Below are positions 1 to 8,258 of a DNA stretch of 64,000 nucleotides, in pieces (within the stretch, counting starts at the first letter, position 1; each line of letters opens with the position of its first letter). Under the pieces are notes generated by a model that worked only from the letters and a program-made list of their open reading frames with translations, was not told where the DNA came from and ran no database searches. This stretch comes from Rhizobium jaguaris (GTDB taxonomy: Bacteria > Pseudomonadota > Alphaproteobacteria > Rhizobiales > Rhizobiaceae): positions 1,107,501 through 1,171,500 of the forward strand of contig NZ_CP032694.1 of assembly GCF_003627755.1 (NCBI RefSeq). The letters run 5' to 3'. The position numbers and the translations under genes are program-made.

Positions 1-233
1 TCCTCCAGAAAGGCAGGCACACGGGCGTCGACGAGGTTCAGATGCAGCCACAGAAAGCCTTCATCGGCAAACAGCCTGGCGCGGTCGGTGTCATCGGACA
101 GCCGCTCAGGCTTATCCGCGCCGGGACGCAGACGATAAGCCCAGACGAGACCGGGTATCATGGAAGTTGAGGTGATCGTGTTCATGGCCGGGTCGTTCGC
201 ATCGTCGAGGGAGTTGCCATAGTCATTATTCAT
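1..233 (-). CDS. zntB: ZntB/CorA-type metal transporter, N-terminal part (runs off the window)
   Basis: The first 77 codons of a minus-strand gene are present; the rest lies beyond the left edge. After a variable start the protein reads GLVWAYRLRPGADKPERL and then FLWLHLNLVDAR. This is the pattern at the N-terminus of CorA-superfamily zinc transporters of the ZntB type (W-A-Y, then W-x-H-L-x-x-x-D). The C-terminal membrane helices and the GMN-type signature cannot be seen, so transport function is inferred. An ATG three codons inside a second possible start was not preferred because it lies in another frame. Confidence 0.65.
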   Translation of the reverse strand, partial: MNNDYGNSLDDANDPAMNTITSTSMIPGLVWAYRLRPGADKPERLSDDTDRARLFADEGFLWLHLNLVDARVPAFLE

Positions 234-617
234 GACGATTGTTTATGCAAGTCCGGGATGCGGCGCGACAATCGTGCAGAGTGGCGGATATGCCGCAGTT
301 GAGGATTGGGTGGCTGGAGGATTGCCGGTTTGGTTCCGATACAACTTAGGTCTCGGGAAACAAAATGATTTTGAAATCCTGGGCGCCATTCAGGATCTAT
401 AGAATTTTAGCATTATGGGCAATGCGACAGAGCTGCATCAACGAATTGGCACCGTCACGTGACGCGTTGGCAGGTTGGGCAATCGCGCACCAACATACAT
501 GGGAGCGCAATCACCACTCCACCCGAGGATGCTGAGCAGCTTAATTTTAAGGTTGTGGGAATTAAAGAATCTGTTTTACATGAGCGCTTGCTAATTGGCT
601 TTAGGGGGATTTTGCCA
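234..617. other. Intergenic region between divergent zntB-like and L,D-transpeptidase genes
   Basis: There is no convincing gene here. It contains a perfect 12-base palindrome CGTCACGTGACG at 453-464 and a short inverted repeat ATCCTG/CAGGAT near 376-397. The stretch should hold the promoters of both flanking divergent genes, but I could not pick a clear sigma-70 site. The reading frame of the downstream gene is open back to 459, but the family-like protein starts at 618. Confidence 0.5.
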
Positions 618-1292
618 ATGGGGTGGACGCGCAGGGATATTTTGCTTGGTGGTTTGGTTTCACTTGGCACTGTGGCGGTCCTGAAACCGACATTCGCTGC
701 GGCGTCTTCCTATTTTTCCGGCACCAGCGTCGACAATGGCGTGACGTTCCGAAGCACGAACTTTGCCAAGATCGACAGGAAGTGGCAGCGCCAGGTTGTC
801 AAATATTTCAGCAGCGAGCCGATTGGCACCGTCGTTGTCGATACTACGCATCATTTTCTCTACCTGATCATGGAGAACAAGACTGCTATCCGCTATGGCG
901 TCGGTGTCGGCCGCGAGGGCTTCAAATGGTATGGTCGCGCGACAATCGACCAGAAATCGCTCTGGCCGCGCTGGACGCCGCCACCGGAGATGCGGCAACG
1001 CCACCCCGAACTGCCTGAATACGTCGACGGGGGCGCTCCGACGAACCCACTTGGGCCGCGCGCCATGTATTTGCATCGCGATGGCGTCGATACCGGCTAT
1101 CGTTTCCACGGTACTCTGGAGCCGGGCAGCATCGGCAAGGATGCCTCCAGCGGCTGCATTCGCATGTTCAACGAAGATGCCATCGATCTTTATCAGCGTT
1201 GCCCCATTGGCACTGCGGTGCAAGTACTGCCGCACATTGCCGACCAGGCTGAAAGTGCCGCCCGGCTAAGCCAAGCAACTCCGGTTCAATGA
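618..1292 (+). CDS. YkuD-family L,D-transpeptidase with signal sequence
   Basis: The 224-residue exported enzyme would form or remodel 3-3 peptidoglycan cross-links, or attach proteins to peptidoglycan, in the periplasm. The N-terminus has a twin-arginine-like pattern (WTRRDILLGGLVSLG) followed by a hydrophobic stretch and an alanine-rich cleavage region (FAAAS). The YkuD catalytic region is near the C-terminus, with RFHGT followed by SSGCIRM, in which Cys is the expected nucleophile and His its partner. I chose the ATG at 618 because a G-rich ribosome-binding site (TAGGGGGAT) lies just upstream and the signal peptide then begins at residue 1. An in-frame start at 459 would add 53 residues without family character. 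Many paralogues occur in rhizobia, so the exact role is open. Confidence 0.85.
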   Translation: MGWTRRDILLGGLVSLGTVAVLKPTFAAASSYFSGTSVDNGVTFRSTNFAKIDRKWQRQVVKYFSSEPIGTVVVDTTHHFLYLIMENKTAIRYGVGVGREGFKWYGRATIDQKSLWPRWTPPPEMRQRHPELPEYVDGGAPTNPLGPRAMYLHRDGVDTGYRFHGTLEPGSIGKDASSGCIRMFNEDAIDLYQRCPIGTAVQVLPHIADQAESAARLSQATPVQ

Positions 1293-1305
1293 GGAATATA
1301 CACTG

Positions 1306-1845
1306 ATGTCTGCTTTGACCGGATATTCGAGGCTGCTTGTCGCCGCGGCCATGCTCCTGACGCTTGCCGCCTGCAGCACCACCACCGATATCGCCGAGGT
1401 GGAGGAACCGGCCGCGCCGCCGATGACCGGACAGACCAACGATCCAGCGCCCGGTTTCGAGAAGGTCGTTGTTGGCAGCGAACAGGACTTTATTCTGAAT
1501 GTCGGCCGACGGACCTACTTCACGCAGGACTCGTCCACGCTCGATTCCGTCGCCAAGGCAACGTTGGATAAGCAGGCCATCTGGCTCAACAGCAACCCGC
1601 AGTGGCAAGTCAAGCTGCAAGGATTTGCCGACGATTCCGGGTCCGCGTCACAGATGGCGAGGCTGTCACAGACACGTGCGGATACGGTGATGGCCTATCT
1701 CGTCTCGAAGGGCGTGGATGCCAACCGTATGTGGGCCAAGGGATACGGCAACGACCGCGAGGTCCGCGACTGCACCAGCCGTTCCTGCAAGGTGCAGAAC
1801 CGGCGCGTCGTCTCCAATCTGCGCACCCAGCGCGACTCGCTCTGA
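1306..1845 (+). CDS. OmpA-family outer-membrane lipoprotein (Pal-like)
   Basis: This 179-residue protein has a signal peptide ending in the lipobox LAAC (about residues 21-24), so it should be acylated and anchored in the outer membrane. A linker of about 40 residues precedes an OmpA-type peptidoglycan-binding domain covering roughly residues 65-175, with the typical pattern GFADDSGSASQMARLSQTRA, then WAKGYGND and NRRV. The gene follows the L,D-transpeptidase by 13 bases, so the two are probably co-transcribed and both act on the cell envelope. It resembles Pal/Omp16, but no tol genes are next to it, so I do not call it pal. Confidence 0.85.
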   Translation: MSALTGYSRLLVAAAMLLTLAACSTTTDIAEVEEPAAPPMTGQTNDPAPGFEKVVVGSEQDFILNVGRRTYFTQDSSTLDSVAKATLDKQAIWLNSNPQWQVKLQGFADDSGSASQMARLSQTRADTVMAYLVSKGVDANRMWAKGYGNDREVRDCTSRSCKVQNRRVVSNLRTQRDSL

Positions 1846-1969
1846 TCGCGGGACTTCTGACGGGTGATTTCTGTCGACCACCCGTGATTTGGGTGTATTC
1901 CAGACCCGACGAAATGACGTTTTCTGGACGACCAACCCCGCACGGCATCCCCGGATTGCTTCTTCAAAA

Positions 1970-1986
1970 TTGACGTTTACGTAAAA
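1970..1986. promoter_or_regulatory. Palindromic operator-like site ahead of the acyl-CoA dehydrogenase gene
   Basis: TTGACGTTTACGTAAAA contains the perfect palindrome TTTACGTAAA, about 80 bases upstream of the acyl-CoA dehydrogenase start. From memory it resembles the operators of LiuR-type regulators of branched-chain and fatty acid catabolism. That link is an inference from the motif and the downstream gene type. TTGACG could also serve as a -35 element. Confidence 0.35.
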
Positions 1987-2066
1987 ATCAACTAGCTATA
2001 AACATCATGCGGCCGATAGCCTGGGTGAGGTAGACTGTCGGCATCATCACCGCGGAGGAGAACACC

Positions 2067-3845
2067 ATGTATAAGGCGCCGGTCGAGGAAATCGCGTTTA
2101 CGCTGAAGCATGTCGCTGGCATGGGGCAGGCGATGGAAGAGGGGCGCCTCGGCGATCTCAGCGGTGATGTCGTCGACGCCGTCTTGACGGAGGCCGGCCG
2201 TTTCGCCGGCGACGTGATGGAACCGCTTGCAGCGATCGGCGATCGGCAGGGCGCGAAGCTTGTCGATGGCAAGGTGGTGTTGCCCGATGGCTGGGAGAAG
2301 CTCTATCGCGATTGGATTGCAGGCGGTTGGAACGGGCTGACTGCGCCGGAGGAGTTCGGCGGTCAGGGTCTGCCGCACATGTTGAATATCGCCACGTTGG
2401 AAATGTGGAACTCCGCTTCTATGGCCTTTGGTCTCGCGCCGACGCTGACCATGGGTGCCGTCGAGGCGCTGATCGCCCACGGCAGCGAAGACCTTAAGCG
2501 CAAATATCTGACAAAACTAGTCTCCGGCGAATGGACAGGCACGATGAACCTGACCGAGCCGCATGCCGGCTCCGACGTCGGGGCGTTGCGCACCCGCGCT
2601 GAACGCCGCGACGACGGCACCTATCGCCTGTTCGGCCAGAAGATTTTCATTACCTGGGGCGATCACGAGGCGGCGGAGAATATCGTCCATTTCGTGCTCG
2701 CCCGCCTTCCGGATGCGCCTGCCGGCACCCGCGGCATCTCCCTGTTCCTGGTGCCGAAATTCCTGGTCAATGACGACGGTTCGCTTGGCCCCCGCAACGA
2801 TTATTTCGCGCATTCGCTGGAGCACAAACTCGGCATCCACGGCTCGCCGACCTGCACGATCATCTACGGCGACGGCAAATACGGGACAGAGAAGGGTGCT
2901 GTTGCCTGGCTCGTCGGGGAAGAGAACAAGGGTCTCGCCTGCATGTTCACGATGATGAACAATGCGCGCCTCGCAGTCGGCATCCAGGGGGTGGCAATTG
3001 CCGAAGCCGCCACGCAGAAAGCCATAGCCTATGCAAAGGAGCGCACGCAGGGCCGGGCGCCGGGTACGACAAGCGCAGGCATGAGCCCTATCATCGAACA
3101 TCCCGACATTGCCCGCATGCTGCTGACGATGAAGGCGCTGACGCAGGGCTCGCGCGCCATCTGCTATGCCTGCGCAGAGGCTATCGACATGTCGCATCGC
3201 GATCCCGGCAGGGCGCGGCATTGGCAGGAGCGCGCCGCCCTGCTGACGCCGATCGCCAAGTCCTTCTCCACCGACGCCGGCGTCGATGTCGCCTCGCTTG
3301 GTATCCAAGTGCATGGCGGCATGGGTTTTATCGAGGAGACGGGCGCGGCCCGCCTGCTGCGCGACGCCCGCATCGCGCCGATCTATGAAGGCACGAACGG
3401 CATTCAGGCGATCGACCTCGTGACCCGTAAGCTAACAATTGCCGACGGGGAGCATCTGCGTGGCTTCACTCACGAGCTGCGCGAGATCGCCGATGCCGTT
3501 GCGAGATCCAATCTTGACGGTTTCGGTGAGACGGCTGAACGGCTCTACGCGGCTATCACCGATCTTGAAGCGGCAAGCGAATGGCTGCTCGTGCGCCAGG
3601 CGGAGGGCCGTATCGCGGAGGCTCTGGCGGGTGCCACGCCTTATCAGCGGCTTTTCGGTCTTGTGTTGACGGGCTGCTATCTCGCCAAGGGCGGTCTGGC
3701 CGACGTTGCGGACGGCGAGGGGGAAAAGCGCATCGCGCTCTGCCGTTTTGCCGCGGAAAACATGCTGGATGAAACCACCGCACTCACCGATCGCATCGTC
3801 GCCGGCGCTGCCAGCCTGGAAGCGGCGCGCATCGCTCTTGCCTAA
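2067..3845 (+). CDS. Acyl-CoA dehydrogenase, long form
   Basis: This is a 592-residue flavoprotein of the long acyl-CoA dehydrogenase group that carries an extra C-terminal domain. It oxidises acyl-CoA to enoyl-CoA and passes electrons to electron-transfer flavoprotein. Visible motifs are MNLTEPHAGSDVG (FAD-proximal acyl-CoA dehydrogenase signature), GIHGSPTC, and QVHGGMGFIEE followed by RDARIAPIYEGTNGIQ (second signature). The segment after about residue 460 matches the extra C-terminal domain of this group. The start has a strong ribosome-binding site (GGAGGAG). The enoyl-CoA hydratase gene begins 4 bases after its stop, giving two consecutive beta-oxidation steps. Chain-length specificity cannot be read from the sequence. 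Confidence 0.9.
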   Translation: MYKAPVEEIAFTLKHVAGMGQAMEEGRLGDLSGDVVDAVLTEAGRFAGDVMEPLAAIGDRQGAKLVDGKVVLPDGWEKLYRDWIAGGWNGLTAPEEFGGQGLPHMLNIATLEMWNSASMAFGLAPTLTMGAVEALIAHGSEDLKRKYLTKLVSGEWTGTMNLTEPHAGSDVGALRTRAERRDDGTYRLFGQKIFITWGDHEAAENIVHFVLARLPDAPAGTRGISLFLVPKFLVNDDGSLGPRNDYFAHSLEHKLGIHGSPTCTIIYGDGKYGTEKGAVAWLVGEENKGLACMFTMMNNARLAVGIQGVAIAEAATQKAIAYAKERTQGRAPGTTSAGMSPIIEHPDIARMLLTMKALTQGSRAICYACAEAIDMSHRDPGRARHWQERAALLTPIAKSFSTDAGVDVASLGIQVHGGMGFIEETGAARLLRDARIAPIYEGTNGIQAIDLVTRKLTIADGEHLRGFTHELREIADAVARSNLDGFGETAERLYAAITDLEAASEWLLVRQAEGRIAEALAGATPYQRLFGLVLTGCYLAKGGLADVADGEGEKRIALCRFAAENMLDETTALTDRIVAGAASLEAARIALA

Positions 3846-3849
3846 GGAC

Positions 3850-4608
3850 ATGCACTTGACCGACCACATCCTGATCGAACGACCTGAGACAGCGCCTTAT
3901 GTGCAGGTGATCCGCTTCAACCGGCCGGAAAAGAAAAATGCCTTCACCCGCGCGATGTATCAAACAATGACCGACGCTCTGCGGGCAGCGAATGAGGCCT
4001 CGGATATTCGCGTTACCGTTTTCCTCGGCAGCGAAGGCTGCTTTTCCGCCGGCAACGATATGGCCGATTTCCTGGCCTTCGCCATGAGCGGCACCATGGG
4101 CCGCGAGGTGCTGGATTTTCTAGGTGCGCTGGCGACGGCGAAAAAGCCCGTCGTCTCCGGCGTCGACGGCCTGGCGATCGGCATCGGCGCTACGATCCAT
4201 CTCCATTGCGACCTGACGATCGCTTCCGACCGCAGCCTATTCAAAACGCCCTTCGTCGATCTCGCCCTAGTCCCCGAAGCTGCCTCCAGCCTGATCGCGC
4301 CGCGTCTCATGGGCCACCAGCGGGCCTTCGCTCTGCTCGCTCTCGGCGAGGGCTTTTCCGCCGCGGAGGCGAAAGATGCCGGCCTGATCTGGAAAGTCAC
4401 CACTCCGGAAGCGCTTGAGGCCGAGACCCTGTCGCTCGCCGCCACACTTGCGACCAAACCGCCCGAGGCTTTGCGGATTGCGCGGGATCTGATGCGGGGC
4501 TCCACCGAGGATGTTCTCGCCCGCATCGATGAAGAGGCGAGGCACTTTGCGGCGCAGTTGAAGAGCGCGGAGGCTCGGGCCGCCTTTGAAGCGTTCATGA
4601 AACGGTGA
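3850..4608 (+). CDS. Enoyl-CoA hydratase/isomerase family protein
   Basis: This 252-residue crotonase-fold protein is expected to hydrate the enoyl-CoA produced by the neighbouring acyl-CoA dehydrogenase. It has NRPEKKNAF near the N-terminus, the oxyanion-hole segment SAGNDMADF, and GLAIGIGATIHLHCDLTIAS. The usual second catalytic glutamate region reads FVDLALVPEAASS, so it may act as a hydratase or an isomerase. I started at the ATG directly after the upstream stop; an in-frame extension to 3706 would run into the dehydrogenase gene. The two genes form an operon. Confidence 0.88.
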   Translation: MHLTDHILIERPETAPYVQVIRFNRPEKKNAFTRAMYQTMTDALRAANEASDIRVTVFLGSEGCFSAGNDMADFLAFAMSGTMGREVLDFLGALATAKKPVVSGVDGLAIGIGATIHLHCDLTIASDRSLFKTPFVDLALVPEAASSLIAPRLMGHQRAFALLALGEGFSAAEAKDAGLIWKVTTPEALEAETLSLAATLATKPPEALRIARDLMRGSTEDVLARIDEEARHFAAQLKSAEARAAFEAFMKR

Positions 4609-4628
4609 GGGATATTCCTTTCCCTCAT

Positions 4629-4676
4629 CCGCCCTCGTGGTTCGAGGGTCGCTGCGCGCCCACCTCACCATGAGGG
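4629..4676. repeat. Rhizobial intergenic repeat, copy 1 (inverted with copy 2)
   Basis: The unit begins CCGCCCTCGTGGTTCGAG and ends CCTCACCATGAGGGC, with a variable core of about 13 bases. A second unit in opposite orientation lies at 4838-4887. The ends are conserved and the cores differ, as in mosaic intergenic repeats of rhizobia. The whole 300-base gap between the enoyl-CoA hydratase and the RNA methyltransferase holds these repeats and no gene. Confidence 0.7.
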
Positions 4677-4837
4677 CTAATCTCCCGGCCCTCCAAATTC
4701 GGCAAATCCCACACTCGTCCTGGCTTTGTCGAAGGAAAAGGGATCGAGATAACGACTATGCGATTCTCACTCCGCGCTCATTGCGAGGTGCGATGCCCGT
4801 AGCTTGTCGGAGGATGGTCTAGGAGGTTGCCCCCTCC

Positions 4838-4887
4838 GCCCTCATGGTGAGGAGGCCTGCAGGGCCGTCTCGAACCACGAGGGTCGG
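4838..4887. repeat. Rhizobial intergenic repeat, copy 2
   Basis: It reads GCCCTCATGGTGAGG, then a core of about 17 bases, then CTCGAACCACGAGGGTCGG. This is the reverse complement of copy 1 apart from the core. Together the two units could fold into a long hairpin between two convergent genes, so they may also help end transcription. Confidence 0.7.
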
Positions 4888-4907
4888 CCCCCTAGCTCGC
4901 GGCGGTC

Positions 4908-6158
4908 TCACTTTTCCAGCGCCGCCACCACCTCGACATGCGAGGTCCACAGGAACTGATCGATCGGCGTCACTCTTGTGATGCGGTAGCCGCTTTCGAC
5001 CAGCAAGGCCAGATCGCGGGCAAGCGTCGACGGGTTGCAGGAGACGGCGACGATCTTCTTGACGGCGGAGCGAGCCAGTTCCTTGCTCTGGAACTCCGCT
5101 CCGGCGCGTGGCGGGTCGAAGACGACGGCGTCGTAGGCTTTCAACTCCTGCGCCATCAGTGGCCGGCGGAAAAGGTCGCGGCGTTCAGTGGTCACCGGTT
5201 TCAACCCCTGCGTATTGCGTGCCGCATGGTCGAGCGCTGCCAGCGGCTTGTCTTCGCCCTCGACCGCATGCACGCGACCGATACGCGCCAGGCGCAGCGT
5301 GAACGTGCCGCTGCCGGAGAAAAGATCGGCGATGCGCTTTGCCTTGCCGACATGGGCGGCGACCAGGTCGGCCATGGCATCTTCCGCCGGTTTTGTCGCC
5401 TGGGTGAAGGCGCCCGGTGGCGGCGAAACCTGCACGCCGCCGAAATCGATCATCGGCTTCATCGGTTCGACCAGGATCTCGCCATTCAATGAGACGCGGG
5501 CGATGCCGCGAAGGGCAAGAACGGTCTCGATGGCGCTGCGACGCTGCTTGTCGGACAGTTTTTTGATCTCATCGACGGCGATGTCGAGGCCGGAGAGCGT
5601 CTCCAGAACGGAAATGCGAAATGCCTCGGCATTGACGGCAAGCGCTGCCCCGACTGCCCTGATCGCCGGCAGCCGCGAGATGATCCCGGCCGACGCGATC
5701 GGACATTCGTGAATGGCAACGATATGGTGGCTTTCCGCCTGATTGAAGCCGATCAACATGTCCTTCTCGGTCTTGCGCGCGGCGAAGACGACACGCCGGC
5801 GCTCGCCTGGATGGGCGGCGATAAGCTCATCCACCTCCGGCGTCAGCCCCTTGGAACGCAATGCATCGACCACAAGCTGGCGCTTGAAGGCGCGATACGG
5901 CGCATCGGCATAGTGCTGGAGCGTGCAGCCACCGCAGGTGCCATTGACGCCATCAGGGCCGAAATGCCGACAGTGCGGCTCCTGCCGGTCGGGCGAGGCG
6001 GCCGCGATCGACATCAACGTGCCATGGCTCTTCACGCGAGCAATGGCAACGGTCTCGCCGGGCAGCGCGAAAGGCACATAAACCGGCCCGTCCGCGCTTT
6101 GCGCAATACCGTCGCCCTGGGCGCCGAGCTTCTGGATGGTGATGGTTTCGGTGCTCAT
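4908..6158 (-). CDS. TrmA/RlmD-type SAM-dependent RNA uracil-5-methyltransferase
   Basis: The 416-residue enzyme should methylate C5 of a uridine in rRNA or tRNA using S-adenosylmethionine. It starts with a TRAM-like RNA-binding region (GAQGDGIAQSADGPVYVPFALPG) and carries the cysteine cluster CRHFG, then CGGC, that binds a 4Fe-4S cluster in RlmD-type enzymes. The SAM-binding site is DLFSGSGTFTLRLA. The C-terminal catalytic part has FDPPRAGAE and VAVSCNPSTLARDL, where Cys is the nucleophile. Its start codon overlaps the tlyA stop by 4 bases (ATGA), so the two are translationally coupled. Both act on RNA. The exact target base is not certain. Confidence 0.88.
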   Translation of the reverse strand: MSTETITIQKLGAQGDGIAQSADGPVYVPFALPGETVAIARVKSHGTLMSIAAASPDRQEPHCRHFGPDGVNGTCGGCTLQHYADAPYRAFKRQLVVDALRSKGLTPEVDELIAAHPGERRRVVFAARKTEKDMLIGFNQAESHHIVAIHECPIASAGIISRLPAIRAVGAALAVNAEAFRISVLETLSGLDIAVDEIKKLSDKQRRSAIETVLALRGIARVSLNGEILVEPMKPMIDFGGVQVSPPPGAFTQATKPAEDAMADLVAAHVGKAKRIADLFSGSGTFTLRLARIGRVHAVEGEDKPLAALDHAARNTQGLKPVTTERRDLFRRPLMAQELKAYDAVVFDPPRAGAEFQSKELARSAVKKIVAVSCNPSTLARDLALLVESGYRITRVTPIDQFLWTSHVEVVAALEK

Positions 6159-6895
6159 GGCTTGGTTCCTGCGAGAAGAAATTCCTGGTTGCCGTCGCCA
6201 CCCGCGATCGGCGAGGGGATGAGGCCGAGGCTGCGCCAGCCCATGTCCTCGATGAGCCAGCGTTGCAGTTCAGCGGCAACCGCCGGCGCGGAGGAGGGGT
6301 CTTTCAATAGGCCGGCCTTGCCGATCGCCTCGCGCCCGGCCTCGAATTGCGGCTTCACGAGCAGCGCACAGTGCGAACCCGGCTCTGCGAGTGCAAGGGC
6401 CGGTGCCAGCGCCAGCTTCAGCGAGATGAAGGAGACGTCGGAGACGATAAAGGTTATGGGCTTGCCAATATCCTCCGGCGTGAGATTGCGGGCGTTCAGC
6501 CCCTCGATATTGGTCACGCGTGGATCGGCTGATATGCGCGGATGCATCTGCCCATGGCCGACATCGATGGCGGTGACATGGGCAGCACCCCGCTGCAGCA
6601 GCACTTCGGTGAAACCGCCGGTCGAAGCGCCGACATCGAGACAGTGCTGGCCTCTGGGGTCGAGTTTGAAATGATCCAGCGCGGCCACCAGCTTCAGCGC
6701 GGCCCGCGATACATAGTCCTGAGCGGGATCATCGATCGCGATCTGAGCATCTTCTGAAAACAACGCTCCGGGTTTGCTCACCACTTTGCCGTCAACCGTC
6801 ACCGTGCCGCGCTGAATGGCGTCGCGCGCCCGCGAGCGGCTGGCGAAAAGCGAGAGGGAGACGAGAAGTTGATCAAGGCGCTGTGGTTCGGACAT
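6155..6895 (-). CDS. tlyA: TlyA-family rRNA 2'-O-methyltransferase (hemolysin A family)
   Basis: This 246-residue protein has an N-terminal S4 RNA-binding domain (LDQLLVSLSLFASRSRARDAIQRG, residues about 5-60), then an FtsJ-like methyltransferase fold with CLDVGASTGGFTEVLLQRGA as the SAM site. The family methylates ribose 2'-OH of cytidines in 16S and 23S rRNA; the hemolysin name is historical. It is the first gene of the pair with the uracil methyltransferase. From memory, dxs lies directly upstream in related rhizobia, but here about 26 kb of other genes separate them. Confidence 0.88.
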   Translation of the reverse strand: MSEPQRLDQLLVSLSLFASRSRARDAIQRGTVTVDGKVVSKPGALFSEDAQIAIDDPAQDYVSRAALKLVAALDHFKLDPRGQHCLDVGASTGGFTEVLLQRGAAHVTAIDVGHGQMHPRISADPRVTNIEGLNARNLTPEDIGKPITFIVSDVSFISLKLALAPALALAEPGSHCALLVKPQFEAGREAIGKAGLLKDPSSAPAVAAELQRWLIEDMGWRSLGLIPSPIAGGDGNQEFLLAGTKP

Positions 6896-6961
6896 AGGCT
6901 GTCCATGCCGGGCAATGATCTGTGTTGCAAGCGTTTTGTGTTGATGGGGCGAATGTCGGCG

Positions 6962-6989
6962 TTGACGCTATGCAGTATCCGACCATAAT
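6962..6989 (+). promoter_or_regulatory. Sigma-70-type promoter of the DUF4424 gene
   Basis: TTGACG and CATAAT are separated by 16 bases. Transcription would begin near 6996, about 25 bases before the ATG at 7021. This supports that start over the in-frame upstream candidates at 6922 and 6970. Confidence 0.5.
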
Positions 6990-7020
6990 CGCCGCAAAAC
7001 CGGCGGTAGATGGGGCTCGA

Positions 7021-8028
7021 ATGCGCGGGGTTTGCGGCTATGCAACGGTTCTGGCGATGTTTGCCGCGCCGGCCTTGGCGAATGATACCATGGCTGAACT
7101 CAAGACTGGTGGTCTCGCCTATGTCCGCACCGGCGATATCAGCATGGATGACGAAAAGCTCTTCGTTTCGCCGACCGAGGTGAAGGTCGACTATATCTTT
7201 GAGAACACCTCGGACAAGGATGTCGAAAGCGTCGTCGCCTTTCCGATGCCGGATGTTCAGGGCGACATCGACAGCATGGTCGCCATCGCCGACGTCGACG
7301 CCGATAATTTCCTCGATTTCACTGTCGCGCAGGACGGCAAGCCGATCACGCCGACTTTGCAGCAGAGCGTCACCGTCGCCGGTATCGACATGACGGCGCA
7401 GCTAAGGGCGCACAACATTCCGCTGCTGCCGCTCAGCAAAGCGACGCTGGACGCGGTTGCGAAGTTGCCGCCCGATGTGCTCGAGGACTGGACGGCTCGC
7501 GGCCTCACCGCTGACGACGAATACGACAATGACGGCCAGGGCATGAAGCATCATCCGACGCCGATGTGGACCCTGCATACAACCTATTGGTGGCGTACCA
7601 AATTTCCGGCCAAGACCAAGATCAGCGTGCAGCATCGCTACAAACCGAGCGTCGGTGGCACGGTCGCCATCACCTTTGCCGGCGACGACGATTACAAGAG
7701 AGAGCAGCTCAAGACGTATCAAAGCAAATATTGCATCGACGACGCCTTTCTCAAAACTGCCACCAAGCTGTCTGCCGCTGCCGACAAAGGCGGGCGAACC
7801 TATACCGAAAGCTGGATTTCCTATGTGCTCAGCACTGGTGCCAACTGGTCCGGCCCGATCAAGCATTTCCAACTGACGGTCGATAAGGGCAACCCGGATA
7901 ACTATGTCAGTTTCTGCGGCACTGGCGTCAAGAAAACCGGTCCAACGACCTTTCAGATGACCGCAGAGGATTTTTATCCCGAACACGATCTGGACATTCT
8001 GATCCTCAACGCGGCATCTCAGAATTAG
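7021..8028 (+). CDS. DUF4424-type exported protein
   Basis: The 335-residue protein begins with a signal peptide (GYATVLAMFAAPALA, cleavage before ND) and should be periplasmic. The mature part begins NDTMAELKTGGLAYVRT and continues with SPTEVKVDYIFEN, matching the pattern I associate with DUF4424, a family of unknown function. Two late cysteines (KYCID and FCGTG) could form a disulfide. It stands alone, divergent from tlyA and upstream of a chemoreceptor gene. A sigma-70-like promoter directly upstream supports the chosen start. No function can be given from sequence. Confidence 0.7.
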   Translation: MRGVCGYATVLAMFAAPALANDTMAELKTGGLAYVRTGDISMDDEKLFVSPTEVKVDYIFENTSDKDVESVVAFPMPDVQGDIDSMVAIADVDADNFLDFTVAQDGKPITPTLQQSVTVAGIDMTAQLRAHNIPLLPLSKATLDAVAKLPPDVLEDWTARGLTADDEYDNDGQGMKHHPTPMWTLHTTYWWRTKFPAKTKISVQHRYKPSVGGTVAITFAGDDDYKREQLKTYQSKYCIDDAFLKTATKLSAAADKGGRTYTESWISYVLSTGANWSGPIKHFQLTVDKGNPDNYVSFCGTGVKKTGPTTFQMTAEDFYPEHDLDILILNAASQN

Positions 8029-8258
8029 GGTATCGCGGCACTTTTTGCACTGCACAAAATTAAGTGATTTTAAAGTTGTGGCGTCTAGTTATGCATACGA
8101 TTGCGATTATCTGTGTCGGGAATAATCGCCTGCCATGACGGCTTCGCCCCCTTTGCGCCCAATCATGCCGTTTCTCTGAATTTTCGAACATCCGGCCGCG
8201 CTCCTCCCAGCAGGCTCGTCGATGTTTACCAGGACCAGCGCTCAGGAGGCGCTCGCCC

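Noticed and set aside
430..475. Sigma-54-like site with TTGGCACCG upstream of the L,D-transpeptidase gene
   Set aside because: No TTGC follows at the required spacing.
5709..6674. A 321-codon plus-strand open frame across two methyltransferase genes
   Set aside because: It runs antisense through both overlapping methyltransferase genes and has low-complexity composition.
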